A stretch of DNA of 33,794 nt from Planctomycetota bacterium (lineage in GTDB: Bacteria > Planctomycetota > SZUA-567 > H5-PLA8), in assembly GCA_016200135.1 (NCBI GenBank), contig JACQFI010000013.1, positions 1 through 33,794 of the forward strand, read 5' to 3'. The notes below the pieces were generated by a model that worked only from the letters and a program-made list of their open reading frames with translations, made no database searches and was not told the DNA's origin. The translations under genes were made by a program, and so were the position numbers. Of the stretch, positions 16,935-25,825 are shown in pieces; within the stretch, counting starts at the first letter, position 1, and every line of letters starts with the position of its first letter.

Positions 16935-17798
16935 ATGCGCCACTGGATTCTGTTGGTCTGGCTGCTGGCCTGCGCGGACGCGCGCGCGGCGGAAGAGAAG
17001 TCCGCCGAGGCCAAAACGACGGAACCAAAATTCTCGGCCGATAAAACGGGCGAGAAGGGCCCTGTCATTATCCTGAAACTGGATGACGTGAACGTTAAGA
17101 CCAAGACCGCAGCGATCAACGGCGCCTGGACGCGCGTCGTCGATTACATCGAAGGCAAGAAGCTGAAGGCAAGCTTGGGGATCATCTGCAACTCGCTGGA
17201 ACTCGACAACGAAGGTTACGCAAAGTGGATCAAAGACGTGCAGAAACGCGGTGCGATCGAGTTCTGGTTCCACGGCTACGACCATGCCGTGCACACCGAC
17301 GACGGCAAGCCGTACAACGAGTTCAATCATCGCAGCTACGAAGAACAGAAGGATCGCTTCGTGAAGTCGCAAAAGCTCGCGCAAGAGAAGTTGGGCTTTG
17401 CGCTTCCCGGGTTCGGCCCGCCGGGCGGCGTGTACTCGGCGTCCTTTGACGAGAACACCGTGAAGGCGATGAGCGACGTCCCGGAAATGAAGATCTGGCT
17501 GTACCCAACGCCGCTCGATGAGGCGGGAAAGAAGTTGAACGAGCAGGGCAAGGTCGTCGTGCTGGAGCGCGTCTGGGACGTGAACCTGGAGAGCAAAGTC
17601 GGAATGCCCGACCTGAAAAAGCTCATGGAAGGTTTCGCCAAGCATCCAGGACGGGAGTACTTCGTGCTACAGGGGCATGCCGCGCAATGGGACAAGGACC
17701 GCTGGGAAGAGTTTACGAAAATCGTGGAGTTCCTGGAGTCCAAACACTGCCTCTTTATGACGCCCTCGGAGTACGTGGCGAGTATGGCGAAGAAATAG
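16935..17798 (+). CDS. Exported polysaccharide-deacetylase-like protein
   Basis: The ATG at 16935 is preferred over one at 16824 because a signal sequence begins there (MRHWILLVWLLACADARA) and GAGGG lies nine bases upstream. The LLAC at residues 10-13 could be a lipobox; alternatively signal peptidase I cuts after ARA. The 287-aa protein has the layout of a NodB-type deacetylase barrel: VIILKLDDVN with D50/D51, FWFHGYDH with H113 and H117 as possible metal ligands, and FGPPGGVYSASFDE in place of the usual RxPxG motif. That changed motif means activity is not assured. The last third has a 'LQGHAAQWDKDRWEEF' stretch seen in related families. A role on extracellular or cell-wall glycans is inferred. 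Confidence 0.72.
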   Translation: MRHWILLVWLLACADARAAEEKSAEAKTTEPKFSADKTGEKGPVIILKLDDVNVKTKTAAINGAWTRVVDYIEGKKLKASLGIICNSLELDNEGYAKWIKDVQKRGAIEFWFHGYDHAVHTDDGKPYNEFNHRSYEEQKDRFVKSQKLAQEKLGFALPGFGPPGGVYSASFDENTVKAMSDVPEMKIWLYPTPLDEAGKKLNEQGKVVVLERVWDVNLESKVGMPDLKKLMEGFAKHPGREYFVLQGHAAQWDKDRWEEFTKIVEFLESKHCLFMTPSEYVASMAKK

Positions 17799-17929
17799 AC
17801 GCTCACGGCTTGTTAGAGACCCGCACCTCTTCAATATAGATGGCGCTGGGCGCAGCGCTCTTCCTGTTGAGCCCTGACGGGTTCCGAATAAGGTTAGCGT
17901 CAGCGGCAGAGGGGACGGGCACCGGTGCT

Positions 17930-18994
17930 ATGGCGACGTTTCACAGAAAGAAACCCTCCGAGGGAGCTCCCGGCGAGCAGCCTGGGAAAGACCCCGACTC
18001 GCGCACGCCGCTGCCGCCCACCCCGCTCCCGCAGAAAACCCTCGCGCCCACGCCAGTGCGGGCGCACCAGCCGCAACTGCCGCGCGGGAGACTGCGCGTC
18101 GGATTCCTGAATTGGTCCCATATAGAGTACATCGAGCAGTCCTATTGCGCCGACTTGTACCTGTATTTCAAGAACCTTGCGGAGCGCGGGGAATTCGAAT
18201 TGGTCTCGATCGGGCGGGCCTTGAAGAATAACTCGAAGCCGTTTCCGGATCTGGAGGCCGTCAGGGCCGCCAAGCTCGACGCGCTCGTCTCCAACGGCAT
18301 CTGGAGCCACGATTACCTCGCGCAAGTGGCGGCGCTGAGCATACCGGTCGTCTCCGTCGATCACGATCCCACCGGCCAGCCGTTCGACTCCGTGATCTTC
18401 GACGGGATCTCCGCGGGCGTGGTGCTGGGAAAACTGCTGTTGGAGAAGAAGCACACGGATGTGCTCTTTTTCACGCGGCTGCGGTTCGACCCCGCGGCGC
18501 CGCGGGGCTCGGACCCATTCATCGAAGATCCGACGTACATGGAGCGGAAGATGGGCGTGCAACGCGCGCTCGTGGGCTCGGACGCCGAATTCTGGCCCGT
18601 CATGCCCTTAATGCCCGGACCGGATGAAGAGGTGGGTCCGAAGGTCCGCGAGATGTTCAAACGCATAACGGCCGAAATGGGCCATTGGCCGACGATCATC
18701 ATCGCGCCGGATGTCGGCATCGCCGGCGGGGCGCAGAAAGTAATCGCCGAACATGGGCTGGAAGTGCCGCGGCACATCTCCATGGCCACGTTTCATGCGC
18801 AAGGGCCCTCGTCCGATACCAAAGAGATCACGCCGTTCAGCCACGTGACCTACGATTGGGTCGAGATGGCCGAGAACGCCTGGAAGATGCTGCGCGCGCG
18901 GCTCGCCGGCGTGCAGGCGCCGCCCAAATGCGTACGAATCCAGGCGCGCTACGTCGACCGCGGCTCACTGGCCGAACGCCGCCCGGAACCGTGA
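17930..18994 (+). CDS. LacI-type periplasmic-binding-fold protein without HTH (paralog 1)
   Basis: A 354-aa protein. Residues 1-53 are a basic and Pro-rich leader without helix-turn-helix or convincing signal peptide; from about residue 54 (RLRVGFLNW) it has the two-lobed type I periplasmic-binding fold used as effector domain in LacI regulators: VSNGIWSHDYL, IPVVSVDHD, FDGISAGVVLGKLLLEKKHTDVLFF, PTIIIAPDVGIAGGAQKVIAEHGLEVP, and a final AWKMLRARLAGVQAPPK. ATG 17930 is chosen by analogy with paralog 2; ATG 17840 would add 30 unconvincing residues. TTGTTA (17810-17815) and TATAGA (17835-17840), 19 bases apart, could be a promoter. It may be a sensor that lost its DNA-binding part or uses another output. 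Confidence 0.7.
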   Translation: MATFHRKKPSEGAPGEQPGKDPDSRTPLPPTPLPQKTLAPTPVRAHQPQLPRGRLRVGFLNWSHIEYIEQSYCADLYLYFKNLAERGEFELVSIGRALKNNSKPFPDLEAVRAAKLDALVSNGIWSHDYLAQVAALSIPVVSVDHDPTGQPFDSVIFDGISAGVVLGKLLLEKKHTDVLFFTRLRFDPAAPRGSDPFIEDPTYMERKMGVQRALVGSDAEFWPVMPLMPGPDEEVGPKVREMFKRITAEMGHWPTIIIAPDVGIAGGAQKVIAEHGLEVPRHISMATFHAQGPSSDTKEITPFSHVTYDWVEMAENAWKMLRARLAGVQAPPKCVRIQARYVDRGSLAERRPEP

Positions 18995-19054
18995 TTGAGC
19001 AAACCCGCCCTCCGAATAGGCTGACCGTCCGGTTAGGCGGCCTCGAGGGACGGC

Positions 19055-20086
19055 ATGGCGGGCTCTTCCGGAAAACTTCCCACGCGCAGGAGGGCGCCCC
19101 AAAAGGGTGTCGATACGCGCACGCCGCTGGCGCCCACGGCCGTCCGCGCGCCGCTGCCGCGCCTGCCCCACGACAAGCCGCGCGTCGGATTCCTGCATTG
19201 GGCTACGGCCAAGGACCTGGACACGGGTTACTGCTCCGATCTGTACCTGTATTTTGTGCGCTTGGGAGAACGCGGCGAGATCGAGCTGGTCACCCTGGGT
19301 GAAATTCCCTCCGCCACCTCTCCGCCGTACCCGCTGCTCGACCGGGTGAAAGCCGCACGGTTCGACGCCATCGTCTCCAACGGCATCTGGAGCGCGGATT
19401 ACCTCACGGAGCTCTCCAAACTGAACGTGCCGGTCGTCTCCTGCGACCACGATGCCGCCGGCGTGCCCATTGACTCGGTGCTCTTCGACGGCATGAAAGG
19501 CGGCGAACTGGCCGGGAAACTGATCCTCGATTACGGGCACTCGGACGTGCTCTTCGTCAATAAGCTCCGGCGCGATCTCTCGGTGCCCCGCGGCGCCGAT
19601 CCCTGGACCGAGGATTCCACGTGCGCCGAGCGCCGGGCGGGCATCCAGCATGCGCTGGTGGGTACGAACGCCGAGTTCTGGCCGCTGGTCCCCTGGGTCT
19701 CGCAGTCGGGCGTCAACCTGAATATCAAGTTGAAGGAAACCTTCGAGAAGATCCTGGCGGAGATGGGCCACTGGCCGACGGTCATCGTCGCGCCGGACCT
19801 GGGCATCGCACGCGCCATGCGCGGGGTCCTGCAGGAATTCGGGCTCTCCGTGCCCCAGCACGTCTCGCTGCTGACGTACAACGCCCGGCCGAACGAGGAC
19901 CGCGTCGTCCCGCCCGAGGAACGCGACATCAGCAACCTGCAATACAGTTGGCGCGAGATGGCCGACCAGGCTTGGCGCATGCTGCGCGCGCGCTTGGCCG
20001 GCGTGCAGGCCCCGCCAAAGCGCGTGGCTCTGCGGCCTCACTTCGTGGACTACGGCTCCCTCGGCCCGCGCCGCGAAGGACCGTAA
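19055..20086 (+). CDS. LacI-type periplasmic-binding-fold protein without HTH (paralog 2)
   Basis: A 343-aa tandem paralog of the preceding gene, 60 bases downstream. GAGGGA sits five bases before the ATG. It shares the Pro-rich leader with a common RTPLxPT block, RVGFLHWA, VSNGIWSADYL, VPVVSCDHDAAG, NAEFWPL, EMGHWPTVIVAPDLGIA and AWRMLRARLAGVQAPPK with paralog 1. No helix-turn-helix is present in front or behind, in this or other frames nearby. The conserved second half and different ligand-lobe residues suggest duplication followed by change of ligand. The ligand is unknown; sugars are usual for LacI effector domains. Thiamine genes follow but have their own riboswitch, so no link is implied. 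Confidence 0.7.
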   Translation: MAGSSGKLPTRRRAPQKGVDTRTPLAPTAVRAPLPRLPHDKPRVGFLHWATAKDLDTGYCSDLYLYFVRLGERGEIELVTLGEIPSATSPPYPLLDRVKAARFDAIVSNGIWSADYLTELSKLNVPVVSCDHDAAGVPIDSVLFDGMKGGELAGKLILDYGHSDVLFVNKLRRDLSVPRGADPWTEDSTCAERRAGIQHALVGTNAEFWPLVPWVSQSGVNLNIKLKETFEKILAEMGHWPTVIVAPDLGIARAMRGVLQEFGLSVPQHVSLLTYNARPNEDRVVPPEERDISNLQYSWREMADQAWRMLRARLAGVQAPPKRVALRPHFVDYGSLGPRREGP

Positions 20087-20159
20087 AAGGTGTCCGCTTT
20101 TTTCTCTTTACTTGAATCACCCTACGCCGGAACATGCTGTTCTGACAACTGAAGAGTGT

Positions 20160-20262
20160 GGGCACTAGGGGTGGTCGCGCGTCGCGGTGGGTGCGAGGCG
20201 GCGCGGGCCTGAGACAAAACCCTAGAACCTGATCCAGGTAATGCTGGCGGAGGAAAGTGCCC
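20160..20262 (+). promoter_or_regulatory. TPP riboswitch (THI element)
   Basis: The conserved THI-box pieces occur in order: GGGGTGG near 20168, CTGAGA (about 20209-20214), ACCCTAGAACCTGATCCAGG, GTAATGCTGGCGGAGGAAAG. The closing stem is perfect: GGGCACT (20160-20166) with AGTGCCC (20256-20262). It lies 146 bases before thiC, so thiamine pyrophosphate should lower thiC expression. Downstream, the pyrimidine run CCTCCTCTCC (20321-20330) could pair with the thiC ribosome-binding site AAGGAGA (20396-20402), which points to control of translation rather than termination; this last part is inference. Confidence 0.95.
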
Positions 20263-20372
20263 GAACGAACGTGCGAGATGCCGTTTAAAGTTCCCTCGCC
20301 CGCTTCCGTTCTTTCTCTTTCCTCCTCTCCCAAAATCCAGCATCTCCGCCCGGCGCTCTTGCGCGTGCATAG

Positions 20373-22373
<2,001 letters not shown>

Positions 22374-22405
22374 GATTTCGCACTACGGTCATGGCGGATT
22401 GAAAA

Positions 22406-22702
22406 ATGTTCGAACTACTGTTCTCGGAAGAAGCTGTTCGGCATTTGGACCAGCTTCGCGCCGCAGACCGGGTTACCATTATTCGCGGCATCGAAGTGCA
22501 ACTTAGGCACGAACCGCTTCGGGCTACACGCAATCGTAAGCCGATGCGCCCCAATAAATTTGCGTCTTGGGAACTGCGGCTAGGCGAATTCCGGGTATAC
22601 TACTCGGTATCCGAGGTGCCCAAGCATTTGGTCACCATTCACGCCATCGGTCGAAAAGTACATAATCGTGTCTTCATTGCCGGCCAGGAGATTCAGTTAT
22701 GA
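22406..22702 (+). CDS. RelE/ParE-type toxin
   Basis: A 98-aa protein of the RelE/ParE toxin fold: an N-terminal FSEEAVRHLDQL helix, a basic RNRKPMRPNKFASWELRLGEFRVYYSV stretch with the WELRxGxxRVxY core of the family, and a closing HLVTIHAIGRKVHN strand. Members either cut mRNA on the ribosome (RelE) or poison gyrase (ParE); which one cannot be told. It comes before its antitoxin, the reverse of the usual order, and overlaps it by four bases (ATGA at 22699-22702). It starts 33 bases after thiC with only a weak GGCGGA ahead, so it may rely on read-through from thiC. Confidence 0.85.
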   Translation: MFELLFSEEAVRHLDQLRAADRVTIIRGIEVQLRHEPLRATRNRKPMRPNKFASWELRLGEFRVYYSVSEVPKHLVTIHAIGRKVHNRVFIAGQEIQL

Positions 22703-22959
22703 AAGCGATGAAGGAGTCCAGCCTAAAAGGTATTTCCGCCAACAAACTCCTTGCCCTGGCGTCCCGCAATACGGTTCTGGTCACGCATAATGGCAAGCCG
22801 GGTTGGGCCTTGGTCCCGCTCAATGGCCGCGATTGGGAATCTTACGTCGTTTCGCGCAGCCCCGTTTTTAAACGCGCCATGGGACGCTCCCGAAATAGCA
22901 TCAAAACGGGTCGCGGCCTAAGCCTGGCGGAAGTAAAAAAACGATACGGCATCAAATAA
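22699..22959 (+). CDS. Phd/YefM-like antitoxin
   Basis: An 86-aa protein. Residues 8-40 (LKGISANKLLALASRNTVLVTHNGKPGWALVPL) match the Phd/YefM DNA-binding fold, with its 'V-x-V-T-x-N-G-K-P' strand. The C-terminal half (SRSPVFKRAMGRSRNSIKTGRGLSLAEVKKRYGIK) is basic and looks like the flexible toxin-covering tail of this family. Its start codon overlaps the stop of the toxin gene, so the pair is translationally coupled. It would neutralise the toxin and probably repress its own operon. In-line repressor sites are not obvious upstream. Confidence 0.78.
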   Translation: MKAMKESSLKGISANKLLALASRNTVLVTHNGKPGWALVPLNGRDWESYVVSRSPVFKRAMGRSRNSIKTGRGLSLAEVKKRYGIK

Positions 22960-22960
22960 A

Positions 22961-23047
22961 TATTCCGACCTAGCCTCGATCAACCAGGACGTAGAAAAGA
23001 AAAACAAGGAGTTCCGCGAGAACAGCGGGCTAACATATCCTAAGTGA
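22961..23047 (+). pseudogene. Relic resembling the 3' end of thiC
   Basis: Reading in one frame gives INQDVEKKNKEFRENSGLTY before a lysine and a stop at 23045. From 22991 this aligns without gaps to the thiC C-terminal tail [17 protein letters not shown] with 10 of 17 residues identical (E, K, K, E, F, R, E, G, Y among them), and AAGGAnTTCCGCGAGAA is shared at the DNA level. There is no start codon or upstream domain. The similarity is short, so chance is possible, but its position just past the toxin-antitoxin pair suggests the module entered at the end of a thiC-like gene. Confidence 0.5.
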
Positions 23048-23062
23048 ATTTTGGATGTGAAA

Positions 23063-23746
23063 ATGAAAAAGGAAATCGAAGTGCATGCCTTTAATCCGGC
23101 TCTTTGGGTCAAACAGTGGCAAAACGCGCTTTCAGCATGCAAACGACTAGGAGGAAAAGTTCGTCAGTTGGAGGTTAAGAAACCTGCTGCCTTATCAGAA
23201 GTACAAGCTGTTGAGCATGCACTTGGATTTCGTCTCCCAGCGTCCTTTCGTCAAGTTCTTCTTGAGTTTTCTTCAGGAGTTGAATTCGATTGGTATCTAC
23301 CCAATAAGTTCAAACTTCCTACTGCGCTTAAAGGGATTTTCAGTGGAGGGTTTTCTTGGGATTTGGACCAAATGCTAGGCTTGGAAGAGGGGAGAGCAGG
23401 TTGGGTTGAGAGCTGCTTTTCGGACTCTTCCAATTCATATGATATCCTTTGGCAGAATAGCCAATCCGTAATTCATGTTCCCAATGGGGATGTCATTGCT
23501 TTTTATTCTCGGGGTACGGAAGACCCTCAAATGATTTACCTCAGTCACGATGGATGCACGTCTCACGGTTACAAATTGGGTGAAAATTTTATAGACCTGA
23601 TGTCACGCTGGTCAAAAATTGGTTGTCCAGGTCCTGAAGACTGGCAGTTACTTAAATTCATGTCCGGCAAGAACACCTTTTTGGATCCGACATGCCCAAA
23701 TGCCTTTTTATGGCGTGAGGCTTTTGGATTTCAGGAAAACGAATAG
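23063..23746 (+). CDS. SMI1/KNR4 (SUKH) family protein
   Basis: A 227-aa soluble protein with the SUKH-type opening: ALSEVQAVEHALGFRLPASFRQVLLEFSSGVEF, in which 'LPxSFRxxLxxFSSG' is the family signature, followed by WDLDQM, FSDSSNSYDILW and DVIAFYSRGTEDPQMIYLSHDG. SUKH proteins often serve as immunity proteins to contact-dependent or polymorphic toxins; no matching toxin is in the window. A TTG at 23051 would add four residues; ATG 23063 is preferred. The gene is strikingly AT-rich against its surroundings (23 G/C in the 60 bases 23281-23340), a sign of recent acquisition. Confidence 0.75.
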   Translation: MKKEIEVHAFNPALWVKQWQNALSACKRLGGKVRQLEVKKPAALSEVQAVEHALGFRLPASFRQVLLEFSSGVEFDWYLPNKFKLPTALKGIFSGGFSWDLDQMLGLEEGRAGWVESCFSDSSNSYDILWQNSQSVIHVPNGDVIAFYSRGTEDPQMIYLSHDGCTSHGYKLGENFIDLMSRWSKIGCPGPEDWQLLKFMSGKNTFLDPTCPNAFLWREAFGFQENE

Positions 23747-23784
23747 TTCTTTCGGCAATGCGCGATCTTTTGGGCCTCCGCCAT

Positions 23785-23883
23785 GGGTAAAAGGCCCTCC
23801 CCCTCGGTCCCCCTCCCAAGCGCCAACACGAAATTCGTGTTGGCGTTTGGGAGGGGGGAAGACCTTTTTTGCGGCCTTTACCC
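23785..23883. repeat. Long nested inverted repeat
   Basis: Central arms 23809-23832 and 23834-23857 pair over 24 bases with one mismatch; the inner part is CGCCAACACGAA around a single base. Outside these, GGGTAAAAGGCC (23785-23796) pairs with GGCCTTTACCC (23873-23883) with one bulge. It has no coding potential and resembles a miniature mobile or REP-like unit. It begins 39 bases after the SUKH gene. Confidence 0.65.
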
Positions 23884-23980
23884 AGGGTAACGTCCCAAAA
23901 AGCCGGGACTCAACCCTGGGCTATCTCATGTTGGCCATTCAGGCCAAACCTTAAAGGCTGCGAAGCAGCCGACGAGATAG
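23881..23980. repeat. Multi-stem structured element (possible RNA or REP-type unit)
   Basis: Several perfect stems lie in series. CCCAGGGT (23881-23888) pairs with ACCCTGGG (23913-23920) and encloses GTCCC/GGGAC (23892-23896, 23905-23909). Next, CTATCTC (23921-23927) pairs with GAGATAG (23974-23980) and encloses TTGGCC/GGCCAA (23931-23936, 23942-23947) and GGCTGC/GCAGCC (23956-23961, 23965-23970), making a three-way junction. It is not a tRNA. The rest of 23981-24108 shows only the leader of the next gene. Confidence 0.6.
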
Positions 23981-24108
23981 GTCCGAGCTGTCTGCAGTAT
24001 CTATGAATGTTCCGCCCGCTCGCGCGTCGGCTCTTGAAGGGAGGGGCGCAGCGGGTACAAGAGAGCCTCACCTTTCACCCCGCAGTTCCCGGCTTTCGGA
24101 GACCGAAG

Positions 24109-24843
24109 ATGATGCCCAAGACGATGGCGTTTGCGGCATTGGCGTGCGTGCTGGCGCTGGGCGTGCGCGCCGAAGAGAAGAAGACCGATGCGCTGCCCGC
24201 GGCGCCCAGCGGCCCCAAGACAACCATTCCCGTGCAGAAAGATCCTCCGCGGCACGAGGGCTTCCTGAAGGTCGCGAAGGCGGGCGGCATCGACCTGCTC
24301 TTTTTGGGCGACTCGATCACCGACGGTTGGCGCGGCGGCGGGGGCAAGGCGATCTGGGATAAGGCCTTCGCGCCGCTCAAAGCGGCCAACTTCGGCATCA
24401 GCGGCGACCGCACCGAGCACGTCCTGTGGCGCTGCCAGAACGGGGAACTTGAAGGCTACCAGGCCAAACTAACCGTGATCATGATCGGCACCAACAACGG
24501 CGGCGACAAGGCTCCGGACGTGGCGGCGGGGATCGAAGCGATCGTCAAGGAAGTCGAAAAGCGCCAGCCGGCCTCGAAGATCCTGCTGCTCGCGATCTTT
24601 CCGCGCGGTCCCGACAGCAAGTTCCCCCCGCGCGTGAAGAACGAGGAGGTGAACAAGCTGATCTCGAAGCTCGACGATGGGAAGAAGATCAAGTACCTGG
24701 ACATCAACCCCAAGTTCCTGACCGACGACGGCACCCTGGGCAAGGACATCATGCCCGACCTGCTGCACCCCAACGCGAAGGGCTACCAGATCTGGGCAGA
24801 CGCGATTTTGCCGGTAGTAAAAGAAATGTTGGGCGCCAAGTAG
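24109..24843 (+). CDS. Secreted SGNH/GDSL hydrolase
   Basis: A 244-aa esterase-type protein. The start at 24109 is chosen because CGGAGA (24097-24102) is six bases upstream and the signal peptide (MMPKTMAFAALACVLALGVRA) begins there; an ATG at 24007 adds unconvincing residues. The four SGNH blocks are present: FLGDSIT with nucleophile S69, NFGISGDRTEHVLWR with G97, IGTNNGGD with the block III Asn pair (129-130), and DLLHPNAKGY with D217 and H220. The 'GGDRTExxLWR' spacing is that of the PAF-acetylhydrolase-like branch. It probably deacylates lipids or acetylated sugars outside the cytoplasm. It stands alone between a repeat and a promoter-bearing gap. Confidence 0.9.
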   Translation: MMPKTMAFAALACVLALGVRAEEKKTDALPAAPSGPKTTIPVQKDPPRHEGFLKVAKAGGIDLLFLGDSITDGWRGGGGKAIWDKAFAPLKAANFGISGDRTEHVLWRCQNGELEGYQAKLTVIMIGTNNGGDKAPDVAAGIEAIVKEVEKRQPASKILLLAIFPRGPDSKFPPRVKNEEVNKLISKLDDGKKIKYLDINPKFLTDDGTLGKDIMPDLLHPNAKGYQIWADAILPVVKEMLGAK

Positions 24844-24942
24844 GAGTGGTCTATACAACGGCTGGCTGAATGAACAACGCACACGTGGGCATTCATAAGG
24901 AGTTGCTTTATGATTTAACAACAAGTACGGGCGAAGTTTCCT

Positions 24943-24972
24943 TTGCCTTTTTTGAGCGCAAACGGATAAAAT
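24943..24972 (+). promoter_or_regulatory. Possible sigma-70-type promoter
   Basis: TTGCCT (24943-24948) and TAAAAT (24967-24972) are 18 bases apart, in an AT-rich patch, and would start a transcript about 75 bases before the secreted-protein gene at 25055. Only a sequence-pattern call; sigma preference of this organism is unknown. The rest of 24844-25054 shows no gene. Confidence 0.35.
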
Positions 24973-25054
24973 GGCACGTCTGAAAAGCGACGAGTACAGC
25001 AACTACTGCGTCGGGACTGGGATCAAAATCAAAGCCAACCGGGGGGCTTGCTTC

Positions 25055-25726
25055 ATGCGCGCTTGGATTGCCATCGCGGTCGTCGGCATCTGCATCGCGG
25101 CACAGGGGTCGGCATGGGCGGTGGCCTCGTTTGTGGCCGGCGCGGACGAGACGTTCGGATGGGAGCGCGCCGACATCAATATGGTGCGCTCGCGCAAGAA
25201 GCCCACGCTGGTCTACGTCTACGACTCCACGCTGAAGCAGGTGAACCACACGGGGCAGTACTTTGAGGTCACGCTGCTGGGCGTGGGGCAGACCACGCCG
25301 AACGCGAAGGTCCGCGAGGCGATCAGCGGGTTTTACAAGGTCCGGATTCGCGCCGACGAGAAGGGCTGGCCCGACGAGATCGTGAACAAGGGCAAGGACG
25401 GCGCGGCGCTGTATGTGATGACGGGCGACGGCACAGTGGTGGGCGCGTGGTGGAAAGGCAACCAGGGTTCGGCGAACGATTTCATCAACGCCTGCAAGAC
25501 CGCGACCGCGGCCAACGATACGGCGGTGGCCAGGATGGAAAAGAACCCGCCGCCGAAGTTCGAACATCGCAAAGAACCCGAGAAGACCGAGGACAAGGCC
25601 CCGGTGGAAGAGAAGAAGCCGGTCACCACCACGATTCCCGGCCTGGGCAACGACGGCGAGAAGAAGACGGACGCGCCCAAGAAGACCGAAGAGAAGAAGA
25701 CCACGGGCAAGGTCGAAGACGAGTAA
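25055..25726 (+). CDS. Secreted protein of unknown function with charged tail
   Basis: A 223-aa protein not recognised with confidence. ATG 25055 starts a clean signal peptide (MRAWIAIAVVGICIAAQGSAWA) and follows a GGGGGG run by eight bases. The middle (RKKPTLVYVYDSTLKQ...YFEVTLLGVGQTTPNAKVREAIS...KVRIRADEKGWPDEIV, then GAALYVMTGDGTVVGAWWKG) could be a degenerate thioredoxin-like fold, but it has no CxxC pair. The last 65 residues are rich in Lys, Glu and Pro with repeated EKK/KKTE runs, likely disordered. A strong terminator follows 26 bases past the stop, so it is probably a single-gene transcript. Confidence 0.7.
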   Translation: MRAWIAIAVVGICIAAQGSAWAVASFVAGADETFGWERADINMVRSRKKPTLVYVYDSTLKQVNHTGQYFEVTLLGVGQTTPNAKVREAISGFYKVRIRADEKGWPDEIVNKGKDGAALYVMTGDGTVVGAWWKGNQGSANDFINACKTATAANDTAVARMEKNPPPKFEHRKEPEKTEDKAPVEEKKPVTTTIPGLGNDGEKKTDAPKKTEEKKTTGKVEDE

Positions 25727-25751
25727 CCTTTCCAACGTTTCCCGAGCATTC

Positions 25752-25784
25752 AAAAGCCCCGGCTCCGGCCGGGGCTTTTTGTTT
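25752..25784 (+). terminator. Rho-independent terminator
   Basis: Arms AAAAGCCCCGG (25752-25762) and CCGGGGCTTTT (25769-25779) with a six-base loop CTCCGG, followed by TGTTTG. It ends the transcript of the secreted-protein gene; the A-run ahead of the stem gives partial function in the other direction as well. Confidence 0.9.
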
Positions 25785-25825
25785 GCGTGCGTTGCGTCAT
25801 TCCTCCGAGCGCTTAGATTGCGGTC

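Noticed and set aside
17840..17929. Upstream ATG 17840 giving a signal peptide to the first LacI-type protein
   Set aside because: The added residues contain Pro, Asp and Arg within the hydrophobic part, and the paralog has no such extension.
23881..23980. tRNA-like cloverleaf
   Set aside because: Stem lengths and loops do not fit a tRNA: no T-loop consensus, no seven-base anticodon loop and no acceptor end.
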